From Tichowtungia sp964398915 (GTDB taxonomy: Bacteria; Verrucomicrobiota; Kiritimatiellia; Kiritimatiellales; Tichowtungiaceae), in assembly GCA_964398915.1 (NCBI GenBank), contig CAYNOR010000001.1, positions 1-64,000 of the forward strand: a stretch of 64,000 nt of DNA, in the 5' to 3' direction. The position numbers and the translations under genes are program-made. Positions within the stretch are counted from its first letter, which is position 1. Each line of letters begins with the position of its first letter. Below the pieces are notes generated by a model. The model worked only from the letters and a program-made list of their open reading frames with translations. It had not been told where the DNA came from and ran no database searches. Below are positions 54,801 to 60,616 of the stretch, piece by piece.

Positions 54801-54845
54801 ACAAGCCGCCAGAAGAATTCCGTACCGCCAGAAACTTTTTACCAT
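48837..54845 (-). CDS. Giant membrane protein with C-terminal GH94 (cyclic-glucan-synthase-like) half
   Basis: A 2002-residue protein. After a signal peptide and a beta-rich N-terminal domain (about 25-170) there are many membrane helices up to about 925. The second half matches the C-terminal part of cyclic beta-1,2-glucan synthases: a supersandwich domain from about 950, a second one with TPFTPRPFDHEMANAL and LYDEQTGDWFSPCYDP, then the (alpha/alpha)6 GH94 domain with catalytic GTGDWNDGLDEIG near 1710. The GT84 glycosyltransferase and GH189 modules of true synthases are absent. It is thus more likely a membrane-tethered phosphorylase or a variant glucan enzyme. Several dispersed palindrome copies lie inside (49598, 50313, 52916). 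Confidence 0.85.
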   Translation of the reverse strand: MVKSFWRYGILLAACLQAAFSQAASVGFIDAKQQGSFNIGAAQVAISREYEEAPLNRDLLIIDYSIPAQTAAGVWAKEYPAALAAGSIDVIQLGLYIPEGQLANVSLAVEIKGSSGTQRFPVSLSSGWNTARELIDWKKIGSLNETVLLIQRTGGDDPAAGRIRLDMTFKKLPLWQKLRASLWGRLGGVTLFSLLTSLLVFVIRRKMKIAVKGMARDLALGVATVLIISSVLGVYALGKINPLDSGWFCFYVAAAGVAISFLLKITLAGRPAFAGETLRSALFPGLLAAAAGKEVLWQVPVSLDGFFQLSGFGAALFVLIYHIANVCRLTMRRKHLGLIGGITITATPFVFGLLLSLQSFGNPGVKMLLIFITGELLANAFSLINRERLLFSLKVHRALFLLSAMVTVAPYIADLGSGQAVAALPALLRPVAVILATMFSQAPLWGIVYLFTGMILGAIHGNAPSGTVTQDDAIRGMKKGMVFSGVLMGMLQAIYALVNAAWLHNLYSANPALLITLAGVAFFPLFKTVIETFDGSQSFFGRAACAYRDPVLYLRGLVLGHAFATGLSMNFSSLPTAQRIWFGCVAGAATFGGVSIVRDLLYGWRGTGGVKSWRYYLVEGGLGAFIGAGIGFYLDASQLPIIGTKFELYNSFGLNPAEIVTRCQQLRTTAPNEYTALISRWGHIKLSAASGGAKILFNEALMGVIGWGIAAPLFAINKAFLSALLNRDVSSIKRIVTRAGITDLADGTVYVLRWGLWMAPLIFTFLRPMADATWYNQDGLIRTFFALFNSLALDANGFTAWSLTVFSWIIGYAWFQVLIWIDHMGLRVATLVNLSFLGVDRLDERCATFVGPEATARFIPEGVKRFTTWAPLLIPFYLPKGEQWAQVFSAGAAIQARQAGTAPGWVHLTVVAVVAAIVVTLLFTLRRINRERHAEQTEQTFGLINNKYEVELKKSGEINSFLTANGFGISRCAFEKIDPSGRILFVVEVGENGAANKAWPVLGNFPKEIFTPSACECDSDRIKVVNISNEVCTTVIIRLPSRDDAVETWSIELEDLSGRERNLKVVPYLEWMLNRPEADRNHTQYNRLYPEMSYSTELNAMTAFHRSTKLYGILASADTPAGVLTGRIDFIGRAGSIWAPRALETLAFQEALNSEACPTFDPIGALLLNAPLSANGRLTHRILIGGCERKERVAHMVMKHLRPQTILPVHDQQQPERMPKIGHGEIPAGTPDHYTEYTDNGNTLHVLTPFTPRPFDHEMANALGHMIAVTNHGLHSSASGNAQQNRLTPDWADLSGAQIPSEAIYLYDEQTGDWFSPCYDPLKDKTAVHDVFFSLDGSALFKMQKGGLETELTVHVPLDEPAGIYLLKIRNIGAAPRRLRVAPYFQIALAHSPEQSGSLLIARDAVTGALYFENPRNRFRTGSCFAAMSEPVEQFATRRDRFFGAGRTFARPVLVETGAPAPDAGDNFPVAALLTTVEIPAGGEQVISIVLGEADSRKQAEACVKKFQTLENAELSLQSTRDWWMALQSTLKVETSNPEFDAYVKWMKYQTLSERIWARKGFYQASGAFGFRDQLQDTVNMIWVDPSLARAQLILHAAQQFPEGDAAHWFFLQQDGRTGFLSRSHASDNLIWLGWGVAEYVRMTGDKTLLDEQVSYLKAETPLAPLPAGKHGMGFFPLRSPRSDSVYHHVMRAVDLVLSKRMGRNGLPLMGTGDWNDGLDEIGSKGRGESVWMAFFLTCVLKNLLPIIGERSGNKRRQYYEQQLRLLGRSIEKVWRGDRYLRAIHDDGTEIGVAGAGYWEIDALGAAWAVFAGVNPERSRMALDTALRILESEKTISLGWPALRENTKPYLGRSSTYPEGVRENGMYSHGVQWLTRACRLLSERFASQGDLETAQYYRDAAVRLWFKISAIPHTKGAEIENYGGQPNQQCADFLTVHDPGRMIWSGYTGAAGWMLRQACESVIGVTLVNNKVILPADFSQPRGGLTIKRIRRNLAKSPLKNG

Positions 54846-54974
54846 GCGTAAACCCTGCCCGTTCCAACCGTTTTGTGCAATCTTTCAGATAGGCTGGCTG
54901 AAAGTTTTCCAGTCTGCCGACAATAAAATCCAGCCTGTCCCGTTAGCTGAATAAACACCGGCAAGGAGACACTC

Positions 54975-56120
54975 ATGAAGGGACTGTTTTTCTTCACCGC
55001 ATTGATCGCAACCGCCGTATCTGCCGCCGATTTTTCTTATCCGGTGGTCGATACCGGACAGACAACCTGCTACAGCGATAATTCAGAAACCCATCCGCCC
55101 ATGGAAGGTGCTCCTTTCTACGGACAGGATGCTCAATATGAAGGAGCTCAGCCGGATTACTCTAACAACGGTAATGGTACCATCACCGATAACATGACCG
55201 GACTGATGTGGGTGAAAACTCCAAGCCGGGAACTCTCCACCTTTGAGGAAGCACTTAAAAATGCATCCGCTTGCCGTATCGGCGGTTACAACGACTGGCG
55301 ACTGCCGACAATCAAAGAACTCTATTCATTGATTCTTTTCAGCGGATCAACCGGCGACTCCAGTGATACATCCGTCCCCTATCTTAACACGGATTATTTT
55401 GATTTCTTCTACGGCGATGAAATCGGGCGGGAACGCTTTATTGACGTGCAGTGCTGGAGCTCCACCAGATATACCGGCACCACCATGGTTGATAACCCGA
55501 CCGCTTTCGGCGTCAATTTTGCCGACGGACGCATTAAAGGGTATCCCGTCACCAGCCCGCGGGGAGAAACCAGACTGACCGTCCGCTACGTCCGCGGAAA
55601 TCCTGAATACGGTAAAAATAAGTTCAACAATAACAACGATGGAACAGTTACAGACCAGGCAACCGGCCTGATGTGGCAGCAGTCCGATAGCGCCGGCGGC
55701 CTGAACTGGGAAGAAGCGCTGGCCTACGCCGAAAATCTGGAGCTGGCCGGACACAGCGACTGGCGGCTCCCGAATGCCAAAGAATTGCAAAGCATCGCCG
55801 ATTATTCGTCCATTCCGGCCATTGATCAGAATGTTTTTAGAATGAGCAATCCGGAAGCATGGTACTGGAGCAGCACCACCCATCTCGACGGACCCCGGCA
55901 CGGCAAAGCCGCCGTTTATGTCGCCTTCGGAAAAGCCACCGGCTGGATGCAAAATCCGCCCGGCCGCGGTGAATATACTCTGATGGACGTTCATGGTGCC
56001 GGCGCACAACGCAGCGATCCAAAATACGGCGATCCCGAGGACTTTCCGCACGGACGCGGCCCGCAAGGCGATGTCATCCGCATCAACAACACGGTCCGCT
56101 GCGTTCGCGACGCGAAGTAG
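54975..56120 (+). CDS. Secreted DUF1566-repeat protein
   Basis: A 381-residue exported protein with signal peptide MKGLFFFTALIATAVSAADF and two DUF1566 (Lcl C-terminal-like) domains. The first is about 60-215 (ITDNMTGLMWVKTPSR, GGYNDWRLPTIKELYSL, CWSSTRYT) and the second about 220-380 (VTDQATGLMWQQSDSA, HSDWRLPNAKELQSI, WYWSSTTH). These C-type-lectin-like domains occur in surface and sugar-binding proteins; the ligand is unknown. It lies divergent from the GH94 gene, 129 bases away. The downstream space holds TGACCCCTGACCCCTGAC, a short repeat. Confidence 0.85.
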   Translation: MKGLFFFTALIATAVSAADFSYPVVDTGQTTCYSDNSETHPPMEGAPFYGQDAQYEGAQPDYSNNGNGTITDNMTGLMWVKTPSRELSTFEEALKNASACRIGGYNDWRLPTIKELYSLILFSGSTGDSSDTSVPYLNTDYFDFFYGDEIGRERFIDVQCWSSTRYTGTTMVDNPTAFGVNFADGRIKGYPVTSPRGETRLTVRYVRGNPEYGKNKFNNNNDGTVTDQATGLMWQQSDSAGGLNWEEALAYAENLELAGHSDWRLPNAKELQSIADYSSIPAIDQNVFRMSNPEAWYWSSTTHLDGPRHGKAAVYVAFGKATGWMQNPPGRGEYTLMDVHGAGAQRSDPKYGDPEDFPHGRGPQGDVIRINNTVRCVRDAK

Positions 56121-56287
56121 CAGGCAGTTCTCCGCCGCCCCCTGACCCCTGACCCCTGACTCCAGTGCCCGCCTCTGCCTACTATTGAATAAACTTGATT
56201 TGTATTGGGTGTATCTATAATTCCAATCCCCATTGCTTAGTTGCTTTACAATCAAACAAAAGCTGATCAGCGTTAAGGAGTCTCACT

Positions 56288-56863
56288 ATGAAAGTCGTCG
56301 CATTCAACGGCAGTCCGCGCAAAGGCGGCAACACGGAATTCCTGCTGAAGACCGCACTCAAGGAACTCGAAGCGGAAGGAATTGAAACCGAGCTGATTCA
56401 GGTCGGCGGACAGGTTCTGCGCGGCTGCACGGCCTGCTGCTGGTGCCGCGACTCCGGCGAAAAACGCTGCGTGTTCAACAACGACCCGCTTAACGGATAC
56501 ATCGCCAAAATGCGCGAAGCCGACGGCATCCTGCTCGGCTCACCCACCTACTTCGCCGACCTGACCTCGGAAATGAAAGCGCTGATCGACCGGTCCGGTT
56601 ATGTTTTGCGTCCCGGCATGGAACTGCGGCGTAAAGTCGGCGCCGGACTCGTCACCGCTCGCCGCGGCGGAGCCATCCACACCTTCGACTCGCTCAACCA
56701 CTTCTTCCTCATCAACGAAATGCTGGTGGTCGGCTCCTGCTACTGGAATGACGGCTACGGCGGCCCGGCCGGTGCTGTAGAAGCCAACGACGCCGAAGCC
56801 GCCAAAACCGCCCAGATCCTCGGCCAAAACATGGCCTGGACACTCAAAAAACTTCACGCGTAA
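56288..56863 (+). CDS. Flavodoxin-fold NAD(P)H-dependent reductase
   Basis: A 191-residue flavoprotein of the NADPH-dependent FMN reductase/iron-sulfur-flavoprotein group. The FMN phosphate loop is FNGSPRKGGNTEFLL, and GSPTYFADLTSEMKALIDR binds the isoalloxazine side. A cysteine cluster, GCTACCWCRDSGEKRC, follows at about 46-61, similar to but not identical with the cysteine spacing of iron-sulfur flavoproteins. It may carry electrons or reduce disulfides. AAGGAG precedes the ATG. Two copies of a 93-base element begin five bases after its stop. Confidence 0.85.
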   Translation: MKVVAFNGSPRKGGNTEFLLKTALKELEAEGIETELIQVGGQVLRGCTACCWCRDSGEKRCVFNNDPLNGYIAKMREADGILLGSPTYFADLTSEMKALIDRSGYVLRPGMELRRKVGAGLVTARRGGAIHTFDSLNHFFLINEMLVVGSCYWNDGYGGPAGAVEANDAEAAKTAQILGQNMAWTLKKLHA

Positions 56864-56867
56864 ACAA

Positions 56868-56960
56868 TTCTGGAGTGCGGACGTAAGCGCAGCGCGAGGC
56901 CGCTCTGTACGCTGATGAAGAAAAGCTCCGTCGCACTGCGTTTGCCGGAGCACTCCAGAA
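56868..56960. repeat. 93-bp element with inverted ends, copy 1
   Basis: Begins TTCTGGAGTGC and ends GCACTCCAGAA, exact 11-bp inverted ends. Its interior includes a GCGCAGCGCGAGGCCGCTC stretch. It differs from copy 2 at only a few positions. It could fold into a long hairpin. It lies directly after the reductase gene. Confidence 0.9.
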
Positions 56961-57000
56961 AGTTTTGTTCCCGTCGTCGCCGGGTTTCAGTAGAGAACAG

Positions 57001-57093
57001 TTCTGGAGTGCGGACGCAAGCGCAGCGCGAGGCCGCTCTGTACGCTGATGAAGAAAAGCTCCGTCGCTCTTCGTTTGCCGGAGCACTCCAGAA
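57001..57093. repeat. 93-bp element with inverted ends, copy 2
   Basis: Same length, ends and interior as copy 1, after a 40-base spacer, and touching the end of rsmB (stop at 57097). Differences include T to C in the GGACG(T/C)AAG region and ACTGC to TCTTC near the right end. Confidence 0.9.
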
Positions 57094-57096
57094 AGC

Positions 57097-58365
57097 TTAA
57101 TTCCGGACGAGTAGCGCGGCGTAGGCGCCGTCGGTGCCGGATTTCGGCGGGAAGAGGCGTTTGGCTTTGACGAAGCGGAACTCGGTATGTTCGCGCGCCC
57201 AGCGGCTGATCAATTCTTCATTCTCTTCCACTTCAAGGCTGCATGTGCTGTAGACGATCCGTCCGCCGGGTTTCACATGTTTCGACATGGCGGTGAGAAT
57301 CTTCCACTGGGTTTTCTTGAGCATTTCGATGCGGTCACGGTTAATCCGCCAGCGGGCATCAACCCGGCGGCGCAGTACGCCGGTATTCAGGCACGGCACA
57401 TCGAGCAGAATGGCATCAAACAGTTTTCCTTTTGTTGGAAAGCCCGTTTCAGCGTCGCCTTTGAGAATTTTGATAAAATCCCAGCCGGTACGGGTAACGG
57501 TGTCCTTGAGCGTGTCGAGCCGGTCGTCATAAACGTCCATGGCAATCAGTTCGCCCTTCCCTTCCATCATTCCGGCGATCATCGCGGTTTTTCCGCCGGG
57601 CGCGGCGCAAGCATCGAGCACCGATTCGCCGGGGCGCGGGTCGAGCAGTTCGACGGAAACCGAAGTCGCCGGATCCTGAATAACGAACCAGCCTTCGTTG
57701 TAGCCGGGCACCGTCGGCACCGCCACACCTCGAGGAAGGATTAAAAAGGTTTCCGAACTTTGGAAAGGGTGCGGCATGATGTCAATTCCGGCCTCTTTTA
57801 ACGCTTTTTTGAATTCCGCCGGAGAAATACGGGAGGTTTCAACGCGAAGAATTGTTTCAGCCGGTTGATTATTCCACTCGCAAAGCTTGAGCGTGTCGCC
57901 CTCGCCGTACTGTTTGACCCAGCGGTGAATCAGCGGCTCAGGATGCGACAGGCGGATATCGTCGGGCTGTTTCTTAAGATTCTGCAAAATAGCCGCTTTC
58001 TCTTCCTGCACATTACGCAGAACGGCGTTGACCATGCCCGCCGCGCGGATGGCATCTTTATGGCGGCGGCTCTTAACGGCCTCAACGGTTTCATGAACAG
58101 CGGCAAATTCTTCGACGTTGTCCATGAAACAAAGCTGGTAAATACCGACGTGCAGTACGGCAAGAATGAAGTCTTCTGGACGGCGAGGGATGAACTTTTG
58201 CGCAATATACTCCAGCGCCAGCTTGCGGCGGACAACCCCATAGACCAGTTCCGTGACAAAAGCGCGATCCTCTTTCACGTCAGCAAGCTGACGATCCGGA
58301 AAGCTTTCACTTTCGATCCAGTTCGTGATGATTTCGGCGGCGACAAGACGGCTGTTTTTCTTCAT
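57097..58365 (-). CDS. rsmB: 16S rRNA m5C967 methyltransferase RsmB
   Basis: SAM-dependent RNA cytosine-5 methyltransferase, about 422 residues, acting on the 16S rRNA. The N-terminal NusB-like domain has ELVYGVVRRKLALEYIAQKF and the C-terminal Rossmann domain has DACAAPGGKTAMIAG. The catalytic pair of cysteines is in LLDVPCLNTG and VYSTCSLEVEENEE. The ATG at 58365 is preferred; an open extension of 23 codons upstream has no family match. No strong Shine-Dalgarno is visible. A palindrome copy lies at 57751-57765. Divergent from the ArsR-headed operon. Confidence 0.93.
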   Translation of the reverse strand: MKKNSRLVAAEIITNWIESESFPDRQLADVKEDRAFVTELVYGVVRRKLALEYIAQKFIPRRPEDFILAVLHVGIYQLCFMDNVEEFAAVHETVEAVKSRRHKDAIRAAGMVNAVLRNVQEEKAAILQNLKKQPDDIRLSHPEPLIHRWVKQYGEGDTLKLCEWNNQPAETILRVETSRISPAEFKKALKEAGIDIMPHPFQSSETFLILPRGVAVPTVPGYNEGWFVIQDPATSVSVELLDPRPGESVLDACAAPGGKTAMIAGMMEGKGELIAMDVYDDRLDTLKDTVTRTGWDFIKILKGDAETGFPTKGKLFDAILLDVPCLNTGVLRRRVDARWRINRDRIEMLKKTQWKILTAMSKHVKPGGRIVYSTCSLEVEENEELISRWAREHTEFRFVKAKRLFPPKSGTDGAYAALLVRN

Positions 58366-58422
58366 AGGGACGGGCAGTGAACCGGAAACTCCCGAAGATT
58401 GAAAGTCCAGTTCGCCGATTTT

Positions 58423-58454
58423 ACATATTGACATATTTTATTTTTTTAATATGT
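58423..58454. promoter_or_regulatory. Candidate operator/promoter for the ArsR-headed operon
   Basis: ACATATT (58423-58429) and AATATGT (58448-58454) are exact inverted arms in an AT-rich stretch, with a second ACATATT-like copy at 58432-58438. TTGACA overlaps the left arm at 58428-58433. The spacing to AATATG is short (13), so the exact -10 is uncertain. Placement just upstream of an ArsR-type gene suggests autoregulation. Confidence 0.5.
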
Positions 58455-58461
58455 TGGCGGC

Positions 58462-58767
58462 ATGATCTGTTCAAAGCCAGTCGGAATCCCGGAGCAAGCC
58501 GAAAGAATTTCAGAGCTGTTCCGAACCGTTGCCCACCCGGTACGGATCGGAATTCTGCAGATGCTGGATGAAGGTGACAAAAACCTGCACGAGCTTTATG
58601 AGCAACTCGGATGCAGCCAATCGGTGATGTCGCAACACATCCGGATCCTCCGGGATCGCGGACTGATTGAGTGCAAAAGAGAAGGAACCCGCAAATATTG
58701 CACAGTTCACACCGGGTCGCTACAGCATCTGATCCATTGTGCACAAGAATGTATTCACCAACTGTAA
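58462..58767 (+). CDS. ArsR-family transcriptional repressor (first)
   Basis: A 101-residue winged-helix regulator of the ArsR/SmtB type. The start, RISELFRTVAHPVRIGILQML, and the recognition helix region, QLGCSQSVMSQHIRILRDRG, fit the family. Cysteines at 3, 51, 71, 80, 93 and 97 are numerous for such a small protein; Cys51 is at the start of the recognition helix and Cys93/Cys97 are in the C-terminal helix, where thiol- or metal-sensing members such as SqrR/BigR hold their reactive cysteines. It probably represses its own operon. The ligand is unknown; persulfide, As(III) or other thiophiles are candidates. Confidence 0.85.
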   Translation: MICSKPVGIPEQAERISELFRTVAHPVRIGILQMLDEGDKNLHELYEQLGCSQSVMSQHIRILRDRGLIECKREGTRKYCTVHTGSLQHLIHCAQECIHQL

Positions 58768-58781
58768 AAAGGAGACCCTTC

Positions 58782-59216
58782 ATGAGTACTGTATCCAATC
58801 TGCTTGATTCCAAAGGACGTGACGTCCTAACTGTCCATCCCGGTCTGCCGGTTCGTGACACCCTTGTGCAAATGACGGAGCTGTCGGTCGGGACTGCGGT
58901 TGTGACCGAGAGCGGAAAAGTGGTCGGGATTGTCTCTGAACGGGATGTTCTGGGCAAGGTGGTTCTGGAAAATAAAAATATCGATAAGGTCGCCGTGCGG
59001 GAAATTATGTCAACCGAGCTGACGGTTGTGGCAGCAGAAACATCCATCGAAAACTGTATGGCACTAATGACGGAAAAACGAATCCGCCACCTTCCGGTCA
59101 TGTGCGGTGAAAAACTGTGCGGAATCGTATCTATCGGCGATGTGGTCAAATTTCTGGCATCGGAACAGAAGTTTAAAATCAAAAATCTAGAAAGCTACAT
59201 CAGCGGATCGATGTAA
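58782..59216 (+). CDS. Two-CBS-domain protein
   Basis: A 144-residue protein with two CBS domains (about 8-62 and 75-130): VHPGLPVRDTLVQMTELSVG and REIMSTELTVVAAETSIENC. CBS pairs bind adenosine nucleotides and often regulate partner proteins. The next gene in the operon carries a CBS pair fused to a membrane carrier, so both may sense the same ligand. AAAAAGGAG is upstream with good spacing. The ATG at 58782 is chosen over an in-frame start 37 codons upstream within arsR. Confidence 0.85.
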   Translation: MSTVSNLLDSKGRDVLTVHPGLPVRDTLVQMTELSVGTAVVTESGKVVGIVSERDVLGKVVLENKNIDKVAVREIMSTELTVVAAETSIENCMALMTEKRIRHLPVMCGEKLCGIVSIGDVVKFLASEQKFKIKNLESYISGSM

Positions 59217-59252
59217 CCCTTCGTCTATCCCCCTTTTTAACAAGGACTCCTC

Positions 59253-60614
59253 ATGCTGAAACGAATCCGTTTTGTACAAAAAAACCTCTCGGTTGTAATT
59301 CCGCTGATGATGCTGGCCGGATTTATGACGGGACAGCTGGTTGATGTTTCGCCTTTGAAACAGCTGATTATGCCGCTCACCTTCCTGATGGTGTATCCAA
59401 TGATGATCAATCTGCCGCTCAAAAAGATTTTTGAGGGCGGCGATTTGAAAGTTCAACTGGTTACGCAGTTGCTTAACTTTACTGTCATTCCGCTGTGCGC
59501 CTTCTGGATCGGTAAAGCCGCATTTTCTGATTCTCCGTACGTGGCACTGGGGCTTCTTCTGGCGAGCCTGCTGCCAACGTCCGGAATGACCATTTCTTGG
59601 ACAGGAATGGCGCGGGGCAATGTTGCCGCCGCTGTCAAAATGACGGTTTTCGGCCTGCTACTGGGCTCATTCCTCACCCCGGTTTACATTAAAGCACTGA
59701 TGGGAACATCCATTGAAATCCCGCTGGTGAAGATCTTCAGCCAGATCCTGATGGTGGTCGTCCTGCCGCTGTTTCTCGGGAACATCACGTACCGTCTGCT
59801 GATTAAGCGCTACGGCATGGCGCATTATCAGAAAGATTTGAAACCGCTTTTCCCGCCCTTCTCCACACTGGGAGTCATTGGAATCATATTTGTCGCCATG
59901 GCCTTGAAATCGAAATCTATCGCGGAAAATCCCGCCCAGCTGCTGAAATTAATCCTTCCGCTGCTGATCCTGTACGGCTTTAACTTTCTGCTCAGCACCG
60001 TCATCGGACGCCTTTTTTTCACCCGGGGAGATGCCATCGCGCTGGTGTACGGAACTGTTATGCGGAACCTCTCGATTGCGCTGGCCATCGCCATGACCGC
60101 TTTCGGTAAAGCCGGGTCCGAAATCGCGCTGATTATTGCGCTGGCCTACATCATTCAGGTTCAGGCGGCCGCGTGGTATGTCCGGTTCACTGATCGGTTG
60201 TTCGGCCCCGCTCCGGACGCACAGGTGAAAGACATCATGCTGGCAGGCGTTTTTTCGCTGCACGACCGCGACACCGTACAGAACGCCCTGCGCCTGCTGG
60301 CGGAAGAGCATATTCACTCCTTTGCTGTGCTGAATGAACAGAACCGTCCGCTCGGAATGGTTTCGACCGCCCTGCTGCTGAACGTGCTGGCCGACGGAAC
60401 CGCAACGGATACGCAGCTGAAAGACCTGTCGCTTGAACCCGCTCTGCTGGTTCCGGCCAAAACACCGCTGAAACAAGCCCTGGCTCAGATGAAACGTGCC
60501 CACGAATACAAAGTGCTTGTGCCGGACGCAGACGGAACAATCGAACACGTTTTGACGCAGGAAGAAATCATCCGGCACTTTGCCGCATTAACAGATCAGG
60601 AAAGGAAAACTTAA
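59253..60614 (+). CDS. ACR3/SBF-type carrier with C-terminal CBS pair
   Basis: A 453-residue protein. The first 330 residues have ten helices of the ACR3/bile-acid-symporter (SBF) fold, with the discontinuous helix region LLPTSGMTISWTGMARGN. ACR3 arsenite pumps have a conserved Cys in the equivalent Pro-Cys-x-Ala-Met stretch; here the residue is Thr, so arsenite efflux is doubtful. The last 120 residues are two CBS domains (VKDIMLAGVFSLHDRDTV and LSLEPALLVPAKTPLKQAL). A CBS-tethered carrier is unusual. The substrate may be a sulfur compound or an oxyanion, judging from the neighbours. Confidence 0.75.
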   Translation: MLKRIRFVQKNLSVVIPLMMLAGFMTGQLVDVSPLKQLIMPLTFLMVYPMMINLPLKKIFEGGDLKVQLVTQLLNFTVIPLCAFWIGKAAFSDSPYVALGLLLASLLPTSGMTISWTGMARGNVAAAVKMTVFGLLLGSFLTPVYIKALMGTSIEIPLVKIFSQILMVVVLPLFLGNITYRLLIKRYGMAHYQKDLKPLFPPFSTLGVIGIIFVAMALKSKSIAENPAQLLKLILPLLILYGFNFLLSTVIGRLFFTRGDAIALVYGTVMRNLSIALAIAMTAFGKAGSEIALIIALAYIIQVQAAAWYVRFTDRLFGPAPDAQVKDIMLAGVFSLHDRDTVQNALRLLAEEHIHSFAVLNEQNRPLGMVSTALLLNVLADGTATDTQLKDLSLEPALLVPAKTPLKQALAQMKRAHEYKVLVPDADGTIEHVLTQEEIIRHFAALTDQERKT

Positions 60615-60616
60615 AA

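Noticed and set aside
58428..58452. Standard sigma-70 promoter TTGACA...TAATAT before the ArsR gene
   Set aside because: The spacer is only 13 bases, so I report the region as an operator candidate without a firm -10.
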